Positions 1 to 5,093 of a stretch of 5,093 nucleotides of DNA are shown one piece after another. The DNA is from Lentisphaeria bacterium. Its GTDB lineage: Bacteria; Verrucomicrobiota; Lentisphaeria; Oligosphaerales; Lenti-02. Made by a program: the position numbers and the translations under genes. The notes under the pieces are model-generated. The model did not search any database. It saw nothing but the letters and a program-made list of their open reading frames with translations, and was not told where the DNA came from. Positions within the stretch are counted from its first letter, which is position 1, and each line of letters opens with the position of its first letter. The stretch lies in contig JAGLDW010000413.1 in the NCBI GenBank assembly GCA_023145395.1, positions 1-5,093 of the forward strand, given 5' to 3'.

Positions 1-479
1 TCCGCTTCGGTTCCCGTTCCCGCCGTGGTGGTGATCGCGAGGATCGGCAGGGCGCCATTCGGCACATCCTGTCCCTTTCCCGAGCCCCCGTTGACATAAT
101 CCCAGTAGTCTCCGGGATTCTTGGCCATGAGGGCGATGCTCTTGGCGGAATCGATGCTGCTGCCCCCGCCCAGGCCAACCACAAAGTCGCACCCTTCCGA
201 TCTCGCCATCGCAGCGCCTTCCATGACATGGCGTTTCACGGGGTTGGGAAGAATCTGGTCGAACACCACGTTCTCCACTCCCTGCTCCCGGAACAGGTTC
301 TGAACTCTCTCCAGATAGCCGTTCTTTCGCATGGACGTGCCATTGCTGATCACGATCAACGCCTTCTTGCCAAGCGGTGGCAAAGACCCCAATTCGTTCA
401 GCTTTCCCGGTCCGAACAAGACCTTGGTTGGGATGTAATAGTCGAAAATCATCAGCGCTTTTTCTTCTGCTATGCCCAT
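1..479 (-). CDS. Iron-containing alcohol dehydrogenase, N-terminal part (runs off the left edge)
   Basis: This is the first 159 codons of a group III (Fe-dependent) alcohol dehydrogenase, which interconverts an alcohol and an aldehyde or ketone with NAD(P)H in the cytoplasm. The translation has the family opening FDYYIPTKVLFGPGKL (residues 12-27), the nucleotide-binding GGGSSID motif (104-110) and the TTAGTGTEA motif (about 151-159). The metal-binding Asp and His residues would lie beyond the edge and cannot be checked. The start at 479 is chosen because GGAG lies 8 nt upstream. The reading frame stays open to a stop at 558-560, with further ATGs at 506, 527 and 542. An internal ATG at 452 would give MIFDYYIP, also a common family start. 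The gene diverges from the small gene at 560. Family is near certain, but the substrate and physiological role cannot be read from this fragment. No link to biotin synthesis is evident. Confidence 0.93.
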   Translation of the reverse strand, partial: MGIAEEKALMIFDYYIPTKVLFGPGKLNELGSLPPLGKKALIVISNGTSMRKNGYLERVQNLFREQGVENVVFDQILPNPVKRHVMEGAAMARSEGCDFVVGLGGGSSIDSAKSIALMAKNPGDYWDYVNGGSGKGQDVPNGALPILAITTTAGTGTEA

Positions 480-534
480 CTGCTCTTCTCCGGTTGTGAT
501 CAGCATCTGCTCGGCGGGAGTGATCATCGCGTTG

Positions 535-548
535 TTTCGCATGCGAAA
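535..548. promoter_or_regulatory. Perfect 14-bp palindrome between divergent genes, possible operator
   Basis: TTTCGCATGCGAAA is a perfect 7+7 palindrome with no spacer. It sits between the divergent starts of the alcohol dehydrogenase (479) and the small gene (560). The size and symmetry fit a binding site for a dimeric regulator controlling one or both genes. It ends directly before the GAGG ribosome-binding sequence of the small gene (549-552). No convincing -35/-10 pair was found on either strand here, and no regulator gene is adjacent in the window, so the operator role is inference. Confidence 0.35.
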
Positions 549-559
549 GAGGCACGATC

Positions 560-868
560 ATGCTCACCTTCATTATACACCGGAAATATGTGGGTGACTG
601 GCGGGAGAACAACGTCTGGCGCTGCCCCTCGCTAGCGGCCCAGAGTGTCAGCTACCCCGACTACGGCCGAAACGGCCGCGTCCCCGCAGCTATCTTTCGC
701 GGAGTGCGTCCGGAGCCGCCTCGGTCCGGGCGAAGGGAGCGGGATGCGCTCGCCCTGTTGATGGCGCAGTACTCGGACCGGGAGTTCACCTTCCCCGAGA
801 GCGCTCTGGGGAGAATCGTCATCATCCGGATCGACCTCGACGAGATCACGGGCAAGCAGGCACTGTAG
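560..868 (+). CDS. Small hypothetical protein, 102 aa
   Basis: I do not recognise this protein. The case for a real gene is an ATG with GAGG exactly 7 nt upstream (549-552), the same spacing as the biotin genes, strong G/C preference at third codon positions, and placement in a gap that no other convincing gene fills. The N-terminal half is rich in aromatic and basic residues (HRKYVGDWRENNVWR, residues 7-21). A basic, proline-containing middle (about 50-62) follows. The C-terminal part looks like an ordered domain: a helix-like ALALLMAQY (63-71), then EFTFPESALGRIVIIRIDLD (75-94), which suggests beta strands, ending in EITGKQAL. There is no signal peptide, membrane segment or cysteine-pair motif. 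It stops 17 nt before the convergent end of bioC and diverges from the alcohol dehydrogenase. A minus-strand open frame over 632-1003 overlaps both this gene and bioC and looks like a shadow. Confidence 0.6.
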   Translation: MLTFIIHRKYVGDWRENNVWRCPSLAAQSVSYPDYGRNGRVPAAIFRGVRPEPPRSGRRERDALALLMAQYSDREFTFPESALGRIVIIRIDLDEITGKQAL

Positions 869-885
869 CGAGAAGCTGCAGCCAG

Positions 886-1743
886 TCAGGACAGTTTCAC
901 TAGCATGCGTGGCAGACTCCGTATACGCTGCCTGCGGGACGCGGACGCGTGGACAAAGAGGATTTCGTAGGTGGCGTTCACACCGCCGTCTTTGCACTGG
1001 CACTGCGTCTCATAGGCGGCGATCAGGCGTTGTAGTTCCGTGCGGCTCAGCAGGCACCCGGCGTCTGGCGCCTGTCCAGTCACCCCCTGGCGGTTCAGCG
1101 TGCGGAGGAACTCGCGCGCGGAGGGATGACGGACGCCCATGCTCTCGGAGCGTGTGTTGACGATCTCCAGTCCGGCGGCACAAACATCTTCGAGCACATC
1201 CTCTTTCCTCGGCAGAGAGGGTAGCGCGAACTTGTGCGGCGCCACTTCCCGGCGCAACTCGTGCAACTCTCGGAGCGTGCCCTGGACCATGAGAGAAAAG
1301 ATCATCGCGCCTTCCTTGGTCAGCACGGAGGCGAGGTGCCGCAGCGTGTCCCCCAGCTCGTCCACCCAATGCAACGCCGAGCTGCTGGTGATCAGATCGT
1401 AGGTGGATCCCAAGCGCAGATCCTTCACATCGGATGCCAGCCAGCGCACGTTCTGCTGGTCGCCGAGCCGCTCTCGGGCGCGAACAATCATGCCCGGCGC
1501 CAAGTCCATCGCAAGGATCCCGGCTTTTGGGAACCGCGTGCAGAGCTGCTCCGTCAGGTAGCCTGTTCCACAGCCGATCTCCAGCACCTGTGGTGCTCTG
1601 GAAGGTGTGTGCAAGCACTGTGAGTCGGACACCATGTCCGCCACTGCGCAGGCCACGGCCTCCTGAACACCTGGTTGCTGCTCGTAGGTGCCAGCCGCCG
1701 CCGAGAAGCGGGCCGCCACATGCCTGCGTCGCGCCTCACTCAT
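886..1743 (-). CDS. bioC: Malonyl-ACP O-methyltransferase BioC
   Basis: BioC methylates the free carboxyl of malonyl-ACP using S-adenosylmethionine. This disguises it as a fatty-acid primer that two rounds of elongation turn into pimeloyl-ACP methyl ester, the first committed step of biotin synthesis. The 285-residue product has the BioC-type N-terminus FSAAAGTYEQQPGVQ (13-27), SAM-binding motif I VLEIGCGTG (53-61), an acidic residue at the end of the next strand (Asp80), SSSALHWV (120-127) where BioC proteins typically have a Ser/Asn-Ala-Leu-x-Trp stretch, and FLRTLNRQGVTG (212-223). The usual TYEILFVHA end (258-266) is followed by about 19 basic residues, a modest C-terminal extension. Its ATG overlaps the bioH stop (ATGA, 4 nt), with GGAGG 7 nt upstream inside bioH, so translation is probably coupled. 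It is the last gene of the operon. I see no U-tract terminator before the convergent small gene. Confidence 0.93.
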   Translation of the reverse strand: MSEARRRHVAARFSAAAGTYEQQPGVQEAVACAVADMVSDSQCLHTPSRAPQVLEIGCGTGYLTEQLCTRFPKAGILAMDLAPGMIVRARERLGDQQNVRWLASDVKDLRLGSTYDLITSSSALHWVDELGDTLRHLASVLTKEGAMIFSLMVQGTLRELHELRREVAPHKFALPSLPRKEDVLEDVCAAGLEIVNTRSESMGVRHPSAREFLRTLNRQGVTGQAPDAGCLLSRTELQRLIAAYETQCQCKDGGVNATYEILFVHASASRRQRIRSLPRMLVKLS

Positions 1744-2483
1744 GAGTGGGCCTCCAGAAATATCCGTATCCGCGAGGCGACAGTGACAGTGCTTTGCGCG
1801 GCCAGCGCATGTCCTCCCTCGGGAAATTCCACAAGCTGGCTGTCCGGCGCGTGGTTATGCAGCCATTCCGCAGCAGCGAATGGGACGATCCGATCCTCTC
1901 GTCCGTGCAAAACGAGGCAGGGAGTCCGAAGGGCATGGACATGTTCCCTGAAATCACTATCGCGCAAATATTTCAATCCCTTCGCAAGCTCATCCGTCCC
2001 CTGCGCCAACGCCGACATCACGAAGGGCCGAGTCTCCACCTCTTTCACCACGAGCGGTTCCGCCATCCGAGCCGCAAAGGTGGTCAAAACACTCTCGGGA
2101 TCGCGCCGCAAGCCCACCATCATCGCGCGCAGTGCGGCGAGCGGGGTGCCATGCGGGAAATCATCGTCCGCGCAGAACTTTGGCGTTGCGCCAAGCAGAG
2201 TCAGGGTCTGAAACCGGTCCGGACAGAGCGCGGACGCTTCGAGAGCGACGATCCCGCCAGTGGACCAACCGACCACGTGCGCGGGGCCATCGCCCCGTTC
2301 AAGCTCGCGTCGCAATCCCGCAGCATAGGGCGAGGCGGTGTCCGAAGGATCGTCCGCGCCACGTTCGCGTAGTTCGCGCAGGGAAAGCGCGCATGCTCCA
2401 TCAAGCCCGATTTCCTCGGCAAGCGTGCGCATGGGATCAGCGGATACGCCCCAGCCAGATAGCAGAATGACACAGTGCGGCAT
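1740..2483 (-). CDS. bioH: Pimeloyl-ACP methyl ester carboxylesterase BioH (alpha/beta hydrolase)
   Basis: BioH removes the methyl ester from pimeloyl-ACP methyl ester, ending chain elongation and releasing pimeloyl-ACP for BioF. The 247-residue alpha/beta hydrolase has an oxyanion-hole segment LLSGWG (7-12), the nucleophile elbow GWSTGG with Ser74, the acid in HGREDRIVP (Asp197) and the histidine in EGGHALAA (His225). The catalytic triad is complete and spaced as in E. coli BioH (Ser82, Asp207, His235). Position between bioF and bioC supports BioH over a generic esterase. Other esterases (BioG, BioJ, BioK, BioV) do the same step in other bacteria, so the subtype rests on similarity and context. 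The ATG at 2483 shares its A with the bioF stop (TGATG), and GGAAGGAG ends 7 nt upstream. A GTG one codon earlier (2486) is possible but too close to the Shine-Dalgarno sequence. Confidence 0.88.
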   Translation of the reverse strand: MPHCVILLSGWGVSADPMRTLAEEIGLDGACALSLRELRERGADDPSDTASPYAAGLRRELERGDGPAHVVGWSTGGIVALEASALCPDRFQTLTLLGATPKFCADDDFPHGTPLAALRAMMVGLRRDPESVLTTFAARMAEPLVVKEVETRPFVMSALAQGTDELAKGLKYLRDSDFREHVHALRTPCLVLHGREDRIVPFAAAEWLHNHAPDSQLVEFPEGGHALAAQSTVTVASRIRIFLEAHS

Positions 2484-3655
2484 CACAACACTCCTTCCTG
2501 GCGGGCGGCCTCGGCGAGTGTCTGGGCGGTTCGGTCGAGGTCCTCCGCCGTGTGGGCGAGAGTCACGGAGAGTCGCAGTCGAGCCGTTCCCTCCGGCACG
2601 GTCGGGGGGCGGATGGCGATGGCTAGAATGCCGGCTTCGCGCAGGCGCCGCGACAGAGCAAGCGCCCGTTCGCTATCCCCCACCATGATGGGGATGATTT
2701 GGCTTTCGGAGGCACCTGTGTCGAAGCCCAGCTCGTGGAGCTGGCTGCGGAATCGTTCAGCCCGGTCCAGAAGCGTCCGCCCAAGATCTGGTTCGTGCTC
2801 GAGCGCCTCGAAGGCGCCGAGGCATCCGCCCATGACCGCAGGGGGGGGCGCCGTGGTGTAGATGAACGCGCGGGCTCGGTTGACCAGCCACGATTTCATG
2901 GCGGCGCTGCAGGCGATGAAGCCCCCGTAGTTGCCCAGTGCCTTGCTGAGTGTGCCCATGGAAATGTTCACGCATTCCTGTAGCCCGTGCTGGTGGACCA
3001 ATCCCGCGCCGCAGGCGCCGAAAACACCCGTGGAGTGGGCTTCGTCCACCATGAGCATGGCGCCGTGCGCTTCCGCCAGCGCGGCAAGTTCCGGCAGCGG
3101 CGCCAGATCGCCGTCCATGCTGTACACCGACTCGATCACCACGAGCCTCCGACCCGCGGAGTCCGCATTTTTCAGGCGCTGGGCGAGATGGGACGGATCG
3201 TTGTGCCGAAAGCGAACCAATCGTGCCCGGCTCAGCGCGACGCCATCCAGGATGCTCGCGTGGACCAACTTGTCCGCAAACACCGTGTCGTCGCGACCAA
3301 CCAGCGCGGGAATGACACCGACATTGGCCAGAAAACCGCTGCCAAACACCAAAGCGTCCGGATAGCCTTTGTGACGCGCGATCACGCGCTCGAGCTGTTC
3401 ATGGATCGGCAAAGTGCCCGTGACCAGGCGGGAGGAGCCCGCGCCGCAACCGTGTGCCGCCAGCGCCGCGGCGGCGGCGTCTCGGACGGACGGACGGTTC
3501 GCGAAATCGAGATAGTCGTTGGACGAGAAGTTCAGCAGCGCGCATTCGTCCTGCACGATTCGTCCGCCTGCGTCGGGGACCGTGCGGAGTTCGCGCTTCA
3601 GGTGTCGCGTGCGGAGTTCGCAAAGCTCGGATTCGATCCAGCTCTCACAGCGCAT
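2483..3655 (-). CDS. bioF: 8-amino-7-oxononanoate synthase BioF
   Basis: BioF is a PLP-dependent alpha-oxoamine synthase that condenses pimeloyl-ACP (or pimeloyl-CoA) with L-alanine to give 8-amino-7-oxononanoate (KAPA), with CO2 release. The 390-residue product is close to the E. coli length. It shows LNFSSNDYLDF (41-51), the HAS histidine His132, VDEAHSTG with the cofactor-contacting Asp204 and His207 (203-210), the Schiff-base lysine Lys238 in GTLSKALG, and IRPPTVPEGTARLRLSVT near the C-terminus, a close match to E. coli. The frame is open to an ATG at 3700, but 3655 is preferred: GGAG lies 7 nt upstream and the added 15 residues (rich in Trp, Arg and Ser) do not resemble BioF. From 3655 it overlaps the end of bioB by 11 nt, which suggests coupled translation. 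A run of eight C in the coding strand (2841-2848) encodes Ala-Pro-Pro-Pro and does not break the frame. Confidence 0.95.
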   Translation of the reverse strand: MRCESWIESELCELRTRHLKRELRTVPDAGGRIVQDECALLNFSSNDYLDFANRPSVRDAAAAALAAHGCGAGSSRLVTGTLPIHEQLERVIARHKGYPDALVFGSGFLANVGVIPALVGRDDTVFADKLVHASILDGVALSRARLVRFRHNDPSHLAQRLKNADSAGRRLVVIESVYSMDGDLAPLPELAALAEAHGAMLMVDEAHSTGVFGACGAGLVHQHGLQECVNISMGTLSKALGNYGGFIACSAAMKSWLVNRARAFIYTTAPPPAVMGGCLGAFEALEHEPDLGRTLLDRAERFRSQLHELGFDTGASESQIIPIMVGDSERALALSRRLREAGILAIAIRPPTVPEGTARLRLSVTLAHTAEDLDRTAQTLAEAARQEGVL

Positions 3656-4619
3656 AGTCCATCTCCAGGTCCTCGAGCATCTGGAGGTCGGTGTCCACAT
3701 CGCGCCCAGCCACGGTCAGCAGCGGGCCGACCATCATCCCCGTGGCGCCGGCGTGGAAGATCATGCTCTGCAGATCGCGCAGCAGCAACCGTCCCGCGCA
3801 GACCTTGACCTCTGCGGTGGGGTTGACTAGGCGGACCATGGCGATGGCGCGCAGGATCTCCCAAGGTTTCATGGGGGGGCGGTCTGCAAGCCGCGTGCCT
3901 GGGATTGGGACGAGAAAATTGAGGGGAATGGCATCCACACGCTCGCTCTGCAGGGCGAGGGCGAACTCAACCCGCTGCTCCAGGCTCTCGCCCAGGCCCA
4001 TGATGCCTCCACAGCACAGCTCCAGCCCCACATCCTTGACCGCGCGCACGGTTTCGAGGCGTTCGGCATAGGTGTGCGTGGTGCAGATGGATGGGAAGAA
4101 GCTTTCCGATGTCTCGAGATTATGATGGAAGCGCTTGAGCCCATTCCTCTTGAGCTCCGCGAGCTGTTCCCGATCGAGACAACCGAGGGAGGCGCACCAA
4201 TGCGTCGACTCTCGGCTCTTGGTCCGGACCGCCTCGCAGATCGTTTCAAAATCGCTCCCGGAGAGCGCGCCTCCGCTGGTTACCACGCCAAAATGGCCAA
4301 TGGGCAGCGCGGCGGATTGCTCATAGGCCTGCTGGATTTGTGGGAGGGAGCGCATGGCGAAGGAGTCCGCATCCGTGCAATGGTGGGCGGACTGCGCGCA
4401 GAATGCACAATCTTCTCCACAGGCACCACTTTTCGCATTGAGAATGGAGCAGAGGTGGGCGGTGTTGCCAAAGCGCCGCCGCCGCACAGCATCCGCCGCC
4501 GCCAGAATCACGGGCATGTCCGCCACGTCCGCGGCGACGATGGCGCGCGCCACGTCCTTGCTCACCGGCAGGTCATTGGCAACCGCGTTCTGCAGATCGT
4601 CGAGAAGTGGTTGATTCAT
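3645..4619 (-). CDS. bioB: Biotin synthase BioB, radical SAM (Type II-like cluster ligands)
   Basis: BioB inserts sulfur into dethiobiotin to form biotin, the last step of the pathway, using radical SAM chemistry. The 324-residue protein has the SAM-cluster motif CGEDCAFC with Cys67, Cys71 and Cys74, preceded by the LCSILNAKSG block (56-65). Further matches are HHNLETS (165-171), GGIMGLGE (204-211) and NFLVPIPGT (234-242). In E. coli the sacrificial [2Fe-2S] cluster is held by Cys97, Cys128, Cys188 and Arg260. By alignment these correspond to Gly111, Cys142, Cys202 and Arg277, so one ligand is missing. Extra cysteines occur at 203 (next to Cys202) and 274 (CAGR). This pattern resembles Type II BioB of obligate anaerobes, which uses an auxiliary [4Fe-5S] cluster. 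It is the first gene of the operon. The start ATG has GGAG 9 nt upstream (4629-4632). No BirA- or BioR-type operator is evident before it. Confidence 0.96.
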   Translation of the reverse strand: MNQPLLDDLQNAVANDLPVSKDVARAIVAADVADMPVILAAADAVRRRRFGNTAHLCSILNAKSGACGEDCAFCAQSAHHCTDADSFAMRSLPQIQQAYEQSAALPIGHFGVVTSGGALSGSDFETICEAVRTKSRESTHWCASLGCLDREQLAELKRNGLKRFHHNLETSESFFPSICTTHTYAERLETVRAVKDVGLELCCGGIMGLGESLEQRVEFALALQSERVDAIPLNFLVPIPGTRLADRPPMKPWEILRAIAMVRLVNPTAEVKVCAGRLLLRDLQSMIFHAGATGMMVGPLLTVAGRDVDTDLQMLEDLEMDYAL

Positions 4620-4654
4620 GGACTATGTCTCCAGGAAATTTAGGATTATGGATT

Positions 4655-4679
4655 GATTCACCACGAAGGCACGAAGGAC
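4655..4679. repeat. Short tandem repeat CACGAAGG x2 in the bioB leader
   Basis: Two adjacent copies of CACGAAGG (4662-4669 and 4670-4677) lie inside GATTCAC...GAAGGAC, about 36 nt upstream of the bioB start. I recall the same string, usually with more copies, as a frequent intergenic element in several uncultured or PVC-group genomes; that recollection is not verified here. It encodes nothing recognisable and lies where the bioB leader or promoter should be. The AT-rich stretch just downstream (4635-4655) is the likeliest place for a -10 element, but no good -35 partner is visible. Confidence 0.5.
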
Positions 4680-4705
4680 CTGGAGCAGGCTTCACCCGCT
4701 GACTT

Positions 4706-4886
4706 CGCCCCCATCGGCCTTGTGCCGGTGGAGCGAGAGATTGGTATTTTGGGGGCTCTTTGTGCAACTCGCCCCCCCTCCCGGCCGCAGGCTGGAAGCC
4801 TGCGGCCGGGAGGGAAGAGGAGGGCAGAGACTCTCCAAGATCTTGGGATGATCTCTCTCACCACTGGCACAAGGCCAGTGGGGTCG
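4706..4886. repeat. 181-bp imperfect inverted repeat (MITE/REP-like) between birA and bioB
   Basis: The centre is a perfect palindrome: 18-nt arms CCCTCCCGGCCGCAGGCT (4776-4793) and its complement (4797-4814) around a 3-nt loop. The outer arms, 4706-4741 and 4851-4886, are inverted copies matching at 30 of 36 positions. The outer arms are centred within one base of the inner palindrome, so the whole element could fold as one long hairpin. The connecting stretches are only loosely complementary. Each outer arm also contains its own 8-bp hairpin with a 5-nt loop (4711-4731 and 4861-4881). The element has no open frame of its own and no clear target-site duplication. It is not followed by a U-tract on the transcribed minus strand, so it is not a classic intrinsic terminator. 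It lies downstream of birA and upstream of bioB and may separate their transcripts. A non-autonomous element or REP-type doublet is the best guess. Confidence 0.75.
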
Positions 4887-4943
4887 TCTCGTTTCCCTGG
4901 TTTTTCTTCCGTGTGTGCTGTAGTTCCTGCCTTCTCTTTAGGA

Positions 4944-5093
4944 CTAGAATTTCGCCACATGAACATCGCCGCCGACGATCTCCTTGGTGATGCCGTCGGC
5001 GAGTTGAAGGATCAGCGTCCCAGTCTGCGAGACGCCTGTGACGAGACCGCGGACCTCCTGCCCTAGGGTCTCGACCGTGACGGTTCGTCCCGT
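4944..5093 (-). CDS. birA: Biotin-protein ligase (BirA), C-terminal domain only; runs off the right edge
   Basis: The last 49 residues plus a TAG stop of a larger protein are present. They fit the small SH3-like C-terminal domain of biotin-protein ligase: a Gly-Arg-x-Val opening strand, then GQEVRGLVTGVSQTGTLILQ, then DGITKEIVGGDVHV near the end. E. coli BirA has the same layout (a G-x-x-I-x-G-x-x-x-G-I turn, a G-x-L-x-L strand, and a K-x-x-x-GGE close). The enzyme makes biotinyl-5'-AMP and attaches biotin to a lysine of carboxylase carrier proteins. The catalytic domain, and any N-terminal DNA-binding domain that would make it a repressor, lie outside the window, so regulation cannot be judged. 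It is on the same strand as the biotin operon, 324 nt upstream of bioB, which supports the call. Confidence 0.8.
   Translation of the reverse strand, partial: TGRTVTVETLGQEVRGLVTGVSQTGTLILQLADGITKEIVGGDVHVAKF

Noticed and set aside
632..1003. Minus-strand open frame of 123 codons
   Set aside because: It overlaps the end of bioC and the whole of the better-supported small plus-strand gene, has no good ribosome-binding site, and its composition looks like a high-GC shadow frame.
2841..2848. Eight-base G/C homopolymer in bioF (and a seven-base one in bioB at 3873-3879) as a phase-variation tract
   Set aside because: Both simply encode adjacent prolines, keep the frame and are short. Biosynthetic genes are unlikely phase-variation targets.
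3656..3700. Longer bioF start at 3700 (405 aa)
   Set aside because: The extra 15 residues do not look like BioF and would lie deep inside bioB. The 3655 ATG has a GGAG at ideal spacing and gives the normal family length.
4620..4660. BirA- or BioR-type operator upstream of bioB
   Set aside because: I looked for a TTGTAAACC/GGTTTACAA-like pair or a TTATCTATAA-like box and found none.
4776..4814. Palindrome as a Rho-independent terminator for birA
   Set aside because: The stem is long and GC-rich, but on the transcribed minus strand it is followed by G/C-rich sequence with no U-tract. It is better described as the core of the larger inverted repeat, though some effect on transcription is possible.
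4653..5066. Plus-strand open frame of 137 codons across the birA-bioB gap
   Set aside because: It runs through the inverted repeat and antisense to the conserved birA end, with no recognisable domain.

Overview
The window carries a compact biotin (vitamin B7) biosynthesis operon on the minus strand. Read in the direction of transcription it is bioB, bioF, bioH, bioC (4619 down to 886). The four genes overlap by 11, 1 and 4 nt, and bioF, bioH and bioC each have a GGAG-type Shine-Dalgarno sequence 7 nt before the start. bioH and bioC supply the ACP-bound pimeloyl precursor, bioF makes KAPA (7-keto-8-aminopelargonate) and bioB closes the thiophane ring of biotin. The two middle enzymes, BioA and BioD (or substitutes), are not in the window.

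Upstream of bioB, on the same strand, is the last 50 codons of a gene whose product matches the C-terminal domain of biotin-protein ligase (BirA). Synthesis and protein attachment of biotin are therefore adjacent. The 324-nt gap between birA and bioB holds no gene. It contains a 181-bp imperfect inverted repeat, with a perfect 18-bp palindrome arm pair at its centre and 36-bp outer arms, and a short tandem CACGAAGG repeat close to bioB.

Downstream of the operon, a small plus-strand gene of unknown function (560-868) converges on bioC. It is divergent from a minus-strand iron-containing alcohol dehydrogenase that runs off the left edge. The gap between these two divergent genes contains a perfect 14-bp palindrome that could be an operator.

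The organism is a GC-rich bacterium, probably an anaerobe. BioB lacks the E. coli Cys97 equivalent and has extra cysteines, as in the Type II enzymes of obligate anaerobes, and an Fe-dependent alcohol dehydrogenase lies nearby. The intergenic repeats resemble those I associate with PVC-group genomes (Verrucomicrobiota, Kiritimatiellota, Lentisphaerota), but this placement is a weak inference. No mobile element gene, RNA gene or CRISPR array was seen. The most unusual items are the BioB ligand set, the large inverted repeat and the small unknown gene.
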